DNA of 64,000 bases from Mesorhizobium sp. J8 (GCF_016591715.1 NZ_AP024109.1:5146001-5210000); one strand, 5' to 3'; shown: positions 1 to 7,852, numbered from the stretch's first letter. Notes: a model not told the origin generated them from the letters alone. Made by a program: numbers and translations.

Positions 1-2
1 GC

Positions 3-98
3 GAAACCTGCGGCCAAATCGTCGATTTCAAAGACATTCGCCAGGTTATGTGGCACCAGTTCCAAACAGACCATGAGCCGCTTGAACTGGACAGCTAG
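3..98 (+). CDS. C-terminal end of a small hypothetical protein (start outside window)
   Basis: An open frame runs from the window edge to a TAG and gives 31 residues beginning ETCGQIVDFKDIRQVMWHQF and ending LELDS. The Cys-x-x... spacing at the start hints that an upstream Cys pair could form a small zinc ribbon, but only one Cys is visible. No function can be assigned. The stop overlaps the end of the convergent KTSC remnant by a few bases. The reading looks protein-like rather than random, which is the only support. Confidence 0.45.
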   Translation, partial: ETCGQIVDFKDIRQVMWHQFQTDHEPLELDS

Positions 99-296
99 TC
101 CGCAATGCGTCGATAGCGGACGTGATTTCGAATGTGGTCGTTGAAGAAGCGGCCTTTGACAAACGCCGATCGGACGCGACGTAAGTTTCCGGCGGTACCT
201 CTCGAATTCATAGCGCTTGCCGCTGGCCACGAACCACACGGAGAGAACTCTGGTCGCCGGATCGTATTCGGTTTTCCTGATCGAGATGGACGGCAT
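95..296 (-). pseudogene. KTSC-domain protein remnant with frameshifts
   Basis: On the minus strand an ATG at 296 opens a reading (MPSISIRKTEYDPATRVLSV, then WFVASGKRYEFER) that matches the start of the KTSC family of about 60-70 residues. The expected continuation VPPETY appears in a second frame, and the end (SAFVKGRFFNDHIRNH, then YRRIAD) in a third, stopping at 95. So two indels around 165-200 break one short gene. KTSC domains are small and of poorly known function, often found fused to or near lysyl-tRNA synthetase-like or mobile genes. The frame reconstruction is seen directly; the family call is from motif memory. Confidence 0.6.
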
Positions 297-376
297 TGGC
301 GCACCCGCTGGCTTGCTCATCGCAAACGGTCGGAGCGCGGCTTTTGTTTTAGGAGCACGAACTTATAACGGCCGCC

Positions 377-583
377 ATGAAGACGATAGCGATTTACGAT
401 TCGGCTGCCGGCACCTTCACGCTGGAGAAGGGTGTGTGGCGAGGAACGTTCCCGATTGCGGACCTGCCGAAGTGGCTGAATTTCTATCGCCAGCAGGCGG
501 GAAGGTATCCTGCACAGGCGGCCAACTACGCGCACGACGTGAACGCGCTCGAAGAGCTGGGTCGGGAAATCGGCGCGAAATAG
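377..583 (+). CDS. Small hypothetical protein (68 aa)
   Basis: Encodes 68 residues, MKTIAIYDSAAGTFTLEKGV followed by WRGTFPIADLPKWLNFYRQQ and an amphipathic C-terminus. The alternation of hydrophobic and polar residues and the Trp/Tyr content look like a folded small protein. No signal peptide or membrane segment is visible and no family is recognised. There is no strong Shine-Dalgarno sequence before the ATG. It sits in the decayed island left of the integrase, so it may be accessory. Confidence 0.45.
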   Translation: MKTIAIYDSAAGTFTLEKGVWRGTFPIADLPKWLNFYRQQAGRYPAQAANYAHDVNALEELGREIGAK

Positions 584-785
584 ATCGTGAACATTTTAGC
601 CAGATTGCATGTTTCGGTGCATGGCCAAAGACGCCCGTTCACCATCGCTGCGAACGCACCTTGAACTCTCGATGCCGTCTCAAACTACATCGCTGCGATC
701 GGGGGCATGATGGGTTCGCCAGTGCGGTATCGCGCCATCTGCAACGCGGTATGCTCAAGGATGGCGGCAAGCGTTCAAGTGGCTG

Positions 786-917
786 TCAGGCCAGGCCCGC
801 CATACGGATGAGCCTCAAAACCCCATGGCCGATGGCCAGCACGAATTGACCATCGTTGGCGGTCAAATCCCAGCCGAAGAATGCAGCCCAGCAAAAGAGC
901 ATCATGGTGAAGCGCAT
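786..917 (-). CDS. Putative 43-residue membrane-associated microprotein
   Basis: A minus-strand ATG at 917 opens 43 codons ending at 786: MRFTMMLFCWAAFFGWDLTA and then a stretch ending in VLRLIRMAGLA. The N-terminal third is strongly hydrophobic with aromatic residues, followed by an amphipathic, basic C-terminal helix. Composition looks like a real rhizobial small protein, but there is no convincing ribosome-binding site and the length is near the noise level. No function is assigned. Confidence 0.35.
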   Translation of the reverse strand: MRFTMMLFCWAAFFGWDLTANDGQFVLAIGHGVLRLIRMAGLA

Positions 918-1368
918 TAGAAAATGCTAATACGCGATCATTGACCAAACGTTTACGGAAAAGGCTTGCGCCCACTGTGTCACTTCGGACCAAGATCCTG
1001 GCATCGGCCTGCCAAAGGCAGGATAGCCGGGTTGAAATCCGGCAGCTCGTCGGGCTTGAGGCAGTTGTTGGAGCCTCGCCCGGCGAGTTTCAGCGAAACC
1101 GGTGGAATGTAACAACCGTGATATTCATGCAGCCTTGCTAATGTAACCTCCGCATCGGCCGACTCCCAACCCCGGGTCCGCAAGGCCCGGCAGTCCAACC
1201 CAACGCACCCCAACAGAGCGCGGAACTGTCGGTCCACTTATGAACAAAGCGCGCGTACCCCTTGGGCTGCCCGGCGTCACCGCATGGTTTGTGGATTGCA
1301 GGTTCCGACTCGTCGCGGCCAGAGTGGAGGCACATTGCCGAGGGGCGACCAGTCGCAGGAGGTCGCTA
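918..1368. other. Stretch without a recognisable gene
   Basis: I read both strands here and found only short frames with poor protein character (Arg-, Pro- and Cys-rich). No repeat, RNA or transposase remnant was recognised. It probably represents decayed island sequence. Confidence 0.4.
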
Positions 1369-1590
1369 TGGTTCAGCGCAATAAGGCAAAGCAGCTTTCA
1401 GGGTTGGAGGTACAGCGCTTCATGGAAGCTGCAGAGGCATACATGCGCTATCGTCCGCCCACTGATGTCGACGCAATGCCAACATTACCGCGCTACGGGT
1501 GATCTGCATAAAGCGCTGCCAAAGGCGGTGAAGGAAATCACCGGGATGGATGCAGAGTTCATCCGCTGGTTTGGGGCGGGATCTCGGTAG
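1369..1590 (+). pseudogene. Frameshifted small hypothetical gene
   Basis: An ATG at 1369 with an AGGAGG-like ribosome site eight bases upstream opens MVQRNKAKQLSGLEVQRFME followed by AAEAYMRYRPPTDVDA. That frame then ends out of register at 1502. A short piece reading NITALR lies in a second frame, and the natural continuation DLHKALPKAVKEITGMDAEF, then IRWFG, lies in a third and stops at 1590. Joining the pieces needs two small indels near 1480-1505. The conserved-looking segments on both sides make a decayed gene more likely than a short intact one. Function unknown. Confidence 0.5.
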
Positions 1591-1703
1591 GCTGGATAGC
1601 CCGGCCTTTCCCTCAATCAGGGTGACACAGGATTTCGGCGGGGCCGGGCTACCCAGCAAGGCGAACCTCACCCGCGCATGTTTACTCTAGTGGGCCGCAA
1701 TGA

Positions 1704-1742
1704 AAAGCCCGCCGCGGCTAATGAGCGTACGCGACGGGCTTT
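1704..1742. terminator. Possible bidirectional terminator hairpin
   Basis: The arms AAAGCCCG and CGGGCTTT, extended by inner CGCG pairs, enclose a loop of about thirteen bases. A-rich and T-rich flanks on both sides would suit a terminator for the remnant to the left and the minus-strand gene to the right. Confidence 0.45.
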
Positions 1743-1835
1743 CCGGAGAGTACACGGCTACATCCTGCCACCACGGTATCGACCGACAATCGCCAGAATA
1801 CGTTGTGGCTGAATTTGTTCCAATTCGAAACAAAA

Positions 1836-2024
1836 TCAGCGTTTAGCGTGCCATTGGAGTGGCTTTGGCTCCTTGGCTTCCCGAATGGTCTTGGCGGCCT
1901 CTTCTATGGTGATACCGCACTTGCGAGCATAGTAGGCAGCCTCCGCTGCAAGCGCCTCTTCAATCGGCTCTTCAATGACGCGCTTGGCCTTGTGTTTTGC
2001 CTTCTTCCCCATGAGGCGAATCAT
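1836..2024 (-). CDS. Small conserved hypothetical protein with one helical segment
   Basis: The product is 62 residues from the ATG at 2024 (MIRLMGKKAKHKAKRVIEEP...). A basic head is followed by an acidic helix and a segment reading AAYYARKCGITIEEAAKTIR, which resembles a helix-turn-helix-sized unit. The longer frame to 2093 adds an unlikely Arg/Ser-rich head, and the start at 2024 has a GAG-type ribosome site, so I chose it; an ATG at 2012 is the alternative. No membrane or secretion signal. Function unknown; it may bind nucleic acid, which is only a guess. Confidence 0.5.
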   Translation of the reverse strand: MIRLMGKKAKHKAKRVIEEPIEEALAAEAAYYARKCGITIEEAAKTIREAKEPKPLQWHAKR

Positions 2025-2306
2025 ATCACAGCTCGGGGCGAAATGCCGCCTGAAGGCCATCGCCCGTGGCAGCGAACTTGCAGAAAGCGCCATGTTTCAC
2101 CGCACCTCGTAAAAAACAAATCTCTTTGCCGGCTAGGTACATTGGCCCTCCGAGGAGGGAGCGGACGGCCTAGGTGCTCCTCGGACAAACGGAGGGGTGG
2201 CCCCAGGCACTCGGTCGTGATTGAGGCGAGGCATATGCCGCTACATAATCGCCAGAAGCTCCCGGCCTTTTTTCAGTCAGGGATCATCAGAGAAGGTCCC
2301 CGTTAC

Positions 2307-3032
2307 ATGATTGTCGAATTCGTGGGTCCGGCGGGCTCTGGGAAGACGACAATCGCACATGCACTCTGTCATCACTTGCGAGCCCATGGGCATCCTGCCA
2401 GCGTTATTCTCACTTACCAGCCCGGCGGCTATCAATCCATGCTGGACCCCGGGGGCATCATACCCGCCATTCACCGTGTTGCCCGTGCGATTGCAGGACC
2501 GATCAGCATGGCGTGCCGACCGGTTGCGAACGCCGCCGACTTCAGAGTTTGCGCGCGCCTAGTGAACACGCTGCCGCCTCGGAATCTGATTTGGCGCATC
2601 AGACTGGCTCAATACGTCCTCCGACTGGCCCGTGCATGGCGCCAGTCAATCGGTTGCCAAGAGATTGTGATTTTCGATCAAGCGTTCGTTCAAGTCGTGT
2701 CGACACTTGCCCTCTTGAGCGGATGTGCGAACGAAAAGTCGCTGGCCGATGCGTTAGACATCGTTCCCACGGCGGACATCGTGGTCCGAATCAACGCTTG
2801 CGAAGGTCTCCGCATAGAGCGCCTCAACGACCGACAGCGGCGCCAAAGCTTTGCCGAGCGTTTGTTCGAGGCCAAGTTGGAGGCGAATCTCCGATCGGCA
2901 CAGACTGTCGACCAGGTATGTGGCTTGCTGAGAGCGCGCGGTCGATCAATCGTAGACGTCGACACAAGTCGTCGGCTTTCGCCAACTCTGGCGTTGGAAG
3001 ATATCGAGGACCACATTTTTGAAGCGCTCTAG
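2307..3032 (+). CDS. P-loop NTPase of nucleotide/sugar-kinase type
   Basis: The 241-residue product starts MIVEFVGPAGSGKTTIAHAL, a textbook Walker A (GPAGSGKTT) at residues 7-15. Further on, EIVIFDQAFVQ is placed like the DE/DR motif of thymidylate- or adenylate-type kinases, and a basic lid-like stretch (RIERLNDRQRRQ) follows. The frame extends far upstream, but the upstream part has no protein character and the ATG at 2307 immediately precedes the P-loop. The substrate is unknown; in rhizobia such genes are often linked to polysaccharide or accessory clusters. Cytoplasmic; no operon partner is visible. Confidence 0.65.
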   Translation: MIVEFVGPAGSGKTTIAHALCHHLRAHGHPASVILTYQPGGYQSMLDPGGIIPAIHRVARAIAGPISMACRPVANAADFRVCARLVNTLPPRNLIWRIRLAQYVLRLARAWRQSIGCQEIVIFDQAFVQVVSTLALLSGCANEKSLADALDIVPTADIVVRINACEGLRIERLNDRQRRQSFAERLFEAKLEANLRSAQTVDQVCGLLRARGRSIVDVDTSRRLSPTLALEDIEDHIFEAL

Positions 3033-3120
3033 TGCGCCGGCTGATATCAACTGCACCTACCGGCTGATGTTCCAATAGCAACCGCTTGTCGAGGCCGGTT
3101 TCAGCGCCAGACTCATCCCT

Positions 3121-3351
3121 ATGGCGAAGGGCTCTTTCAATATCGGCGATGAAGTCGCCATCACGGCGACCGTACGCGGGCGGGTGACAGAGGATCGGGA
3201 GAGCGTGTCGCTCCCATCCTATGGCCAGCCGCATTCCATCGTTGACCGAACATCAAAGGTCAAGCACGGCCAGCCGGTCGAACGGAGACGGGACGTGACG
3301 CGGCTCCGGGATGTGTGTCCGGACATTCAGATCGCGCTCTTCGAGAGCTGA
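3121..3351 (+). CDS. Small hypothetical protein with beta-barrel-like pattern
   Basis: Seventy-six residues from ATG 3121. The first half (MAKGSFNIGDEVAITATVRG, then RVTEDRESVSLPSYGQPHSIVD) shows alternating hydrophobic residues as in small SH3- or OB-like barrels and looks like a conserved short rhizobial protein. The C-terminal third is Arg-rich and less convincing, and could result from a frameshift past the original stop. No ribosome site is clear. Function unknown. Confidence 0.45.
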   Translation: MAKGSFNIGDEVAITATVRGRVTEDRESVSLPSYGQPHSIVDRTSKVKHGQPVERRRDVTRLRDVCPDIQIALFES

Positions 3352-3901
3352 ACCGTTCAGTCGGAGACGCAAACGAAGCTGTGCGGTGTTTGAATGTCAG
3401 CCGGTCCTTTTCGTAGAGAACATCACGCTACCCGAGACCTTGGTTCGCCAGGGCATCGGTCTTCAGCGCAACGGACCGCCGGCAGCAAAGTCGTCGAGAC
3501 GCTTTCCCCACGACATGGTCAGCACCGTGTCGAAAACCGGCATCCCGGCATGCGACAGAAAGGCTGCGAACTCGCCGCTAACCAAGTGGAAGGCCAGTGT
3601 GGGCGCAAAACTGTCGCTCATGTCGTGGACAGCTTGGTGTCAACCGTTCGCTACCGGTCTTTGCCGCATCGAGGCACCCCATCATGCCCGACACTGTAGA
3701 AGGGGTCGTGCGCTCTCCGAGTGGGAGGCGGCATGCTCCCCACTCGAACCCTTGAAGTTGCACAACCGTCCTATTTGTACGCCGAGACCGCAATTTTGCC
3801 GCAGTGCTTGATCGGCGTGCTTTCGTCGGAGGTTGATGCAATCTAGATCCTGACCTCTGAACGGAAGTCCGTGGGCTGGGCGGACATGTGCCGGTGAAAT
3901 C
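3352..3901. other. 550-base stretch with no supported gene
   Basis: Frames on both strands here are Arg/His/Pro-rich and mutually overlapping, with no family motif. I see no hairpin with a T-run and no repeat. It separates the small hypothetical gene from the integrase pair and probably holds degraded island DNA. Confidence 0.4.
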
Positions 3902-4150
3902 ATGAAAAGCGACACCCTCTCCTATCCCCCTCGGGGCCTCTCACGCGAAGAAGCCGCCCGCTACGTCGGCGTGGGCGTGACCAAATTCGATCAAATGGTC
4001 GCGGACCACCGCATGCCAAAGCCGAAGAAGGTTGATGGCCGCGTGATTTGGGATCGCTTGAAGCTCGAAGCCGCCTTTGGCGAACTACCTGGAGACGATG
4101 AAGAGAACATCGTCGACTTCCTGTTGCAAGGGAATCACCGCAGGGAATAG
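3902..4150 (+). CDS. AlpA-like helix-turn-helix protein (putative excisionase/regulator)
   Basis: The 82-residue product has the core GLSREEAARYVGVGVTKFDQ followed by MVADHRMPKPKKVDGRVIWD. This is the winged-helix pattern of AlpA/MerR-like excisionase-type proteins: a helix-turn-helix, then a Pro-Lys turn and a wing ending in V-I-W-D. Such proteins commonly control or direct excision by the neighbouring integrase. Here it lies 12 bases before the integrase gene on the same strand, so the two are probably co-transcribed. The family is well supported; the exact role (directionality factor or repressor) is inferred from context. Confidence 0.75.
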   Translation: MKSDTLSYPPRGLSREEAARYVGVGVTKFDQMVADHRMPKPKKVDGRVIWDRLKLEAAFGELPGDDEENIVDFLLQGNHRRE

Positions 4151-4162
4151 ATTCATTCTGCC

Positions 4163-5404
4163 ATGACCGATAAATATCCCGGCCTCTCCTCCTACACTGA
4201 CCGCCATGGCAAAGTTCGCTGGCGCTATCGGACGAAGGAGCGTGTGGTTAGTCTGCCGGCCCCCAATCAGGCGGGTTTCAAGGAGGCCTACCAAGCGGCG
4301 GTCGAGGGCCGGAAAATCCCAAAGGCTCCCGTCGTCCGTATGCCCGGAGCCGCCCTGCCCGGCACGTTTGGAGCGGCCTTTCAGCGGTTGAAGATCTCGG
4401 TCAAGTGGCTGGCGCTTGACGAAGCCAGCAAGCGCAAGAACACGCAGCTGATCGAAGAGTTCCTAGAACTCCGGGTGGTCGCAGATCACCCGCTCATCTG
4501 GCGCGACGTTCCGGTCAAGAATCTTCGACGTGTCCATGTTGAAGAGCTTCTAGGCCGCTTCATCGCCACGCCACACAAGGCCAAGCATCTGTTGGTGGGT
4601 ATACGGAAGTTGGTCTATGTCGCCCTACGGCAAGACTGGATCCAAATCGATCCCACAGCGGCGGTCGAGTGGCGCCCTGCCTATGCCGGCTGGAAAGCGT
4701 GGTCACGCGAGGCCATGGAGCAGTTCGAAAACCGTTGGCAGCTCGGCACCGCGGCACGCACTTGTTATGGGTTGGCGCTTTGGCTCGGCAACCGCCGCGG
4801 TGATGTCGCCGGGCTGCGATGGGATCAGAGGGTCACCCGCCGTGTCTTTATCGATGGCGTCGAGCGTCACTTCGACGGGTTTGATATCGTTCAGGCCAAG
4901 AACAAGGGACGAACAGGTGGAAAGCGGCTTTTTGTGCCGATCACACCGATGCTGTCCGAGATCCTGGATGCGGCCGACAGGCGCGGCGAGACCGTTCTGG
5001 TCAACGGCCATGGTGAGCCCTTCTCCGCCAAGTCATTGACTGGGATGATGGCGCATTGGTGCAAGCTTGCCGGTCTTCCGAAGGGCTTAACACTGCATGG
5101 CTTGCGGAAGTCGCTCGGGGTTTATCTGGCGGAGGCCGAGGCCTCGACCAGGCAGCTCATGGACGTGCTCGGTCACGACGACATCGACCACGCCGAGCTT
5201 TATTCGCGCGAGGCATCCCAGGTTCGGCTGGCGGTCCAGGGGATGGATCGGGTCGTGCGGCTGGTAACGCGCAAGCCGATGCTTGGCGAACCTATTGGCG
5301 AACCCCGTGGCGAACCACCTCGTAAACCATTGATAAATAATGATAATGGTGGGCCCGGAGGGACTCGAACCCCCAACCAAGCGGTTATGAGCCGCCGGCT
5401 CTAA
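4163..5404 (+). CDS. Tyrosine-type site-specific integrase
   Basis: A 413-residue phage-type tyrosine recombinase that would integrate or excise a genomic island. Visible catalytic elements are an Arg in NRRGDVAGLRW (about 211-212), HGLRKSL (His312, Arg315), LGHDD (His338) and the nucleophile Tyr347 in HAELYSREAS. The N-terminal 180 residues form the arm/core-binding part. The last 18 codons lie inside the tRNA-Ile2 gene read antisense, which gives the odd C-terminus GGPGGTRTPNQAVMSRRL. A short GEP repeat precedes it (377-386). It follows the AlpA-like gene directly. All catalytic residues are present, so it may be active. Confidence 0.9.
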   Translation: MTDKYPGLSSYTDRHGKVRWRYRTKERVVSLPAPNQAGFKEAYQAAVEGRKIPKAPVVRMPGAALPGTFGAAFQRLKISVKWLALDEASKRKNTQLIEEFLELRVVADHPLIWRDVPVKNLRRVHVEELLGRFIATPHKAKHLLVGIRKLVYVALRQDWIQIDPTAAVEWRPAYAGWKAWSREAMEQFENRWQLGTAARTCYGLALWLGNRRGDVAGLRWDQRVTRRVFIDGVERHFDGFDIVQAKNKGRTGGKRLFVPITPMLSEILDAADRRGETVLVNGHGEPFSAKSLTGMMAHWCKLAGLPKGLTLHGLRKSLGVYLAEAEASTRQLMDVLGHDDIDHAELYSREASQVRLAVQGMDRVVRLVTRKPMLGEPIGEPRGEPPRKPLINNDNGGPGGTRTPNQAVMSRRL

Positions 5405-5422
5405 CCATTGAGCTACAGGCCC
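5347..5422 (-). tRNA. tRNA-Ile2 (anticodon CAU)
   Basis: On the minus strand the cloverleaf is complete. The acceptor arms are GGGCCTG and CGGGCCC, the D arm contains GGTTAGAGC, the anticodon loop is CTCATAA, the T arm contains GGTTCGAGTCC, and CCA is encoded. The body with GCTCATAACCGCTTGGTT resembles bacterial tRNA-Ile2, whose C34 is modified to lysidine to read AUA, more than elongator tRNA-Met. The 3' half faces the integrase gene and overlaps its last 58 bases, so this is the likely attachment site. Confidence 0.85.
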
Positions 5423-5510
5423 CACGCGGGCTGGCTTAGAGTTTTTCTTGTCGTCGCACAAGGCTTTCGAAAGCGCTGGCGCAAAACGCCAAAATCAGCC
5501 CATATTCGCG

Positions 5511-5577
5511 CCGTAGAGCGGCCTGCGCCCATATGGCGCGAAAGCCGTAGAGCGGCCTGCGCCCATATGGCGCGAAA
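5511..5577. repeat. Two perfect 33-base direct repeats next to the tRNA
   Basis: Copies at 5511-5543 and 5545-5577 are identical and separated by one base. Each contains GCCCATATGGCGCGAAA. A partial third copy (GCCCATAT then CGCG) lies just upstream at about 5498-5510. The repeats sit between the tRNA and the SIMPL gene. Confidence 0.8.
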
Positions 5578-5676
5578 CAGGTCCGGCCCTTGCGCCGCAC
5601 TGCCGGGAATCGATGCCTTTGCGGGTCGAGGCAGATGCGGCGCGGAGCGTCGGATCGCAGACTTCGAGGAGTTTTC

Positions 5677-6387
5677 ATGACCAGACATCTTTTGCCCATC
5701 GCGCTCGCTGCCGCGGTCGCGTTCCCGGCGCTGGCAAGCGCCGCGGACACTCAGCCTCCGCCCCGCATCATCGTATCCGGCGAAGGCGAAGCGACGGTGG
5801 CGCCGGACATGGCGATCCTTTCGCTCAGCGTCATGCGCGAAGCCAAGACTGCGCGCGAAGCGCTCGATGCCAACAACGACGCCATGGCAGCGGTGATCGC
5901 GGCGATGAAATCCGCGGGCATTGCCGAACGCGACCTGCAGACCGCCGGCATCCAGATCAACCCGCGCTACAACTACACCAACAAGGCCGACGGCAGCCAG
6001 GAGGCGCAGCTCGTCGCCTATCAGGTGACCAACACGCTGTCGGTGCGCGTGCGCGATGTCGACAAGACGGGCGAGATTCTCGACAAGGCGGTGTCGCTCG
6101 GCGTCAACCAGGGTGGCGGCATCGCCTTCACCAATGACGATCCGAAGGCGACGATCACCGAAGCGCGCAAGAAGGCCGTCGCCGACGCCATGGCCAAGGC
6201 AAAGACGCTTGCGGAAGCGGCCGGCGTCAGTCTTGGCAAGGTGCTCGAGATCACCGACCAGAATATCGCGCCGGCGCCGATGCCGATGGCGGCCAAGTCA
6301 TTCGACGCCGCCCGTTCGGCCGTGCCGGTGCAGGCCGGCGAGAATTCCTACAACGTCCAGGTCACCGTCACATTCGAGCTGAAGTGA
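5677..6387 (+). CDS. SIMPL-domain (DUF541) periplasmic protein
   Basis: The 236-residue product has a signal peptide (MTRHLLPIALAAAVAFPALA, cleavage after ASA) and a full SIMPL/DUF541 domain. The domain opens with RIIVSGEGEATVAPDMA and contains SLGVNQGGGIAF and EARKKAVADAMAKAKTLAEA. This family of secreted proteins (E. coli YggE type) is linked to oxidative-stress tolerance, with unknown biochemistry. The start at 5677 follows GAGGAG at the right spacing; the longer frame upstream is a shadow. A strong terminator follows the gene, so it is monocistronic. Confidence 0.88.
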   Translation: MTRHLLPIALAAAVAFPALASAADTQPPPRIIVSGEGEATVAPDMAILSLSVMREAKTAREALDANNDAMAAVIAAMKSAGIAERDLQTAGIQINPRYNYTNKADGSQEAQLVAYQVTNTLSVRVRDVDKTGEILDKAVSLGVNQGGGIAFTNDDPKATITEARKKAVADAMAKAKTLAEAAGVSLGKVLEITDQNIAPAPMPMAAKSFDAARSAVPVQAGENSYNVQVTVTFELK

Positions 6388-6443
6388 CGATCGGCCGGCG
6401 CCGCAGGCGCGCCGCGAGCGCGCTACCGATACGCAAAAAAAGC

Positions 6444-6473
6444 CCCGGAGGATCGGTCCTCCGGGATTTTTTT
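6444..6473 (+). terminator. Rho-independent terminator of the SIMPL gene
   Basis: A nine-pair stem, CCCGGAGGA/TCCTCCGGG, with loop TCGG is followed by ATTTTTTT. It lies about 55 bases after the stop codon. Confidence 0.88.
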
Positions 6474-6542
6474 CGAGCCGCGCCTCATCTTGAGGGCTCC
6501 GCTACTCAGATTGATCTTCGCGGAACATCATATCTCATAGGC

Positions 6543-6582
6543 GATCCGCGAGGATCCCCCGCGTGGGCGATCCTCGCGGATC
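6543..6582. repeat. Perfect 14-base inverted repeat downstream of the minus-strand secreted protein
   Basis: GATCCGCGAGGATC and GATCCTCGCGGATC flank a 12-base loop. It lies just beyond the stop of the minus-strand gene and has no T-run on either side, so it may be a transcript-stabilising hairpin rather than an intrinsic terminator. Confidence 0.6.
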
Positions 6583-6594
6583 GTCGTTTCAACC

Positions 6595-6948
6595 TCAGCG
6601 ATAGATGATCGGGCAGCCGCGTTCGTTGGCGAACACCACCACCACGCGGTCGCCGTACTGGCGGCCGGCGACCTTCACCGTGCGGCGGCTGATGTCGACG
6701 ATGCGGGCGCGATGCAGGCCCATGCGCTCGGCCTTGTCGAGGGCGCGGTCCGGCGAGCAGCCGCGCCAGTCACGGTCGCGGCGCCAGTCGCGGCGATAGC
6801 CGTCGTCGTCGCCGGCATAGATGCCGAAACGCGGGTCGTGCCTGTCCCCGAAACCGAGGTAGAGGCTGTCCGCATGCGCCGGAATGGCGGCCAAGGTGCC
6901 AAGTCCGACAAGAGCCGAAAGGGCTGCCGTCTTGATCGTGTTGAACAT
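6595..6948 (-). CDS. Small secreted protein, rhizobial family of unknown function
   Basis: A 117-residue exported protein. The signal peptide is MFNTIKTAALSALVGLGTLA with the site after AHA. The mature part is rich in Arg/Asp (GYRRDWRRDRDWR) and ends in a domain with CSPDRALDKAERMGLHRARI, then VDISRRTVKVAGRQYGDRVV and a second Cys near the end, so one disulfide is possible. The start at 6948 has GGAGAG upstream; the longer frame lacks a signal. Similar proteins are common in rhizobia, but I know of no assigned role. Periplasmic or secreted location is inferred from the signal. Confidence 0.75.
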   Translation of the reverse strand: MFNTIKTAALSALVGLGTLAAIPAHADSLYLGFGDRHDPRFGIYAGDDDGYRRDWRRDRDWRGCSPDRALDKAERMGLHRARIVDISRRTVKVAGRQYGDRVVVVFANERGCPIIYR

Positions 6949-7023
6949 CGTCTTCTCTCCTTGTTGTGGGCTGTCGCCCTTAGAACCAATGATTGGAAAA
7001 TGCCTTTTTGTGTCTGAACTTTC

Positions 7024-7222
7024 CGCGAACCGGCCGTTCATGTCCGGTTCATATAAGCGCGAACCTCCCAGGAGTTCGTCGGCCGTGGTGCTTAAACGCG
7101 AACCTCGTCATGGTTCGTCCTTAAACGCGGACGCTTCAGCGTTCGTCATCAATAAGCGTTGCGAGCCGGTTACGGTTCGTCATCAACATGCGAACCCGTC
7201 CAGTGGCGGCTACGGTTCATCC
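7024..7222. repeat. Array of six small imperfect hairpins (GCGAACC...GGTTCGTC units)
   Basis: Six units in a row each open with GCGAACC (or GCGGACG, GCGAGCC) and close with a complementary GGTTCGTC or GTTCATC, separated by short A-rich links such as TTAAAC or CATCAAT. The last unit overlaps the final codons of the YcgN-like gene. The array lies in the space between two minus-strand genes and would be transcribed as a chain of stem-loops. Confidence 0.65.
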
Positions 7223-7656
7223 TCCAGAATGTAATCAAAGTAGTCGTCCGGCTCGGCCAGATCGGTTTCCTTGGCCTTCACCCGGCCCTGGATCGAAATG
7301 CCGGCTTCGTGCACGGTCTCGGCGCTTCCTGAAACAAGCCTGTGCCACCAGTAGAGATCATGCCCTTCGGCGATAAGCCTGTAGGCGCAGGTCTTTGGCA
7401 GCCAGGTGATGGTGCGCACATTCTGCGGCGTCAGGCCTACGCAATCGGGCACCCGCGCCAGGCGATTGGCATAGTCGGAGCAGCGGCAGTTCTCGGCGTC
7501 GAACAGCCGGCAGCCGACGCTTGTCCAGAAGATCTCGCCCGTATCCTCGTCCTCGAGCTTCGACAGGCAGCATTTGCCGCAACCGTCGCAGAGCGATTCC
7601 CATTCGGCCGGGGTCATCGCCTCAAGCGTCTTCGTTTTCCAGAATGGCGCAGTCAT
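7210..7656 (-). CDS. YcgN/UPF0260 family cysteine-cluster protein
   Basis: A 148-residue cytoplasmic protein of the YcgN family (CxxCxxCC zinc/iron chelator-type cluster). The motif [17 protein letters not shown] is followed by [18 protein letters not shown] and VPDCVGLTP, which together supply the conserved Cys ligands. The chosen ATG at 7656 begins [20 protein letters not shown], the usual family start; the longer frame adds a Pro/Arg-rich head. The metal and reaction are unknown for the family. The 3' end overlaps the hairpin array. Confidence 0.88.
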   Translation of the reverse strand: MTAPFWKTKTLEAMTPAEWESLCDGCGKCCLSKLEDEDTGEIFWTSVGCRLFDAENCRCSDYANRLARVPDCVGLTPQNVRTITWLPKTCAYRLIAEGHDLYWWHRLVSGSAETVHEAGISIQGRVKAKETDLAEPDDYFDYILEDEP

Positions 7657-7852
7657 TTCGGTGGATTTGGCCCTCCGCGGCTTTCCGGTCAAGCGCTGCG
7701 GTGACGGGTGACCCAGTATCAACATTAGAAAAACACGAAATTGCCTTCAAAAGGCCAGCCAGGCATCCTTGGCTGGCACCAATGCCCGGCGGAACCAATT
7801 GCGGTTGATGGAGGTTTGGGCAGGGATGGGACCCCACTAGGAGAAAATCGAT

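Noticed and set aside
980..1237. An 85-codon minus-strand frame in the island
   Set aside because: Cys/Arg-rich, no ribosome site, no recognisable pattern.
3311..3841. Overlapping frames between the small hypothetical gene and the AlpA-like gene
   Set aside because: All are Arg/His/Pro/Ser-rich on both strands with no start signal or motif.
5347..5422. Calling the tRNA elongator tRNA-Met because of the CAU anticodon
   Set aside because: The anticodon-arm and acceptor sequence fit tRNA-Ile2 better; a tRNA model run with lysidine determinants would decide.
7024..7222. The mini-hairpin array as a CRISPR array
   Set aside because: Units are imperfect and pair internally, spacing is irregular and no cas genes are near.
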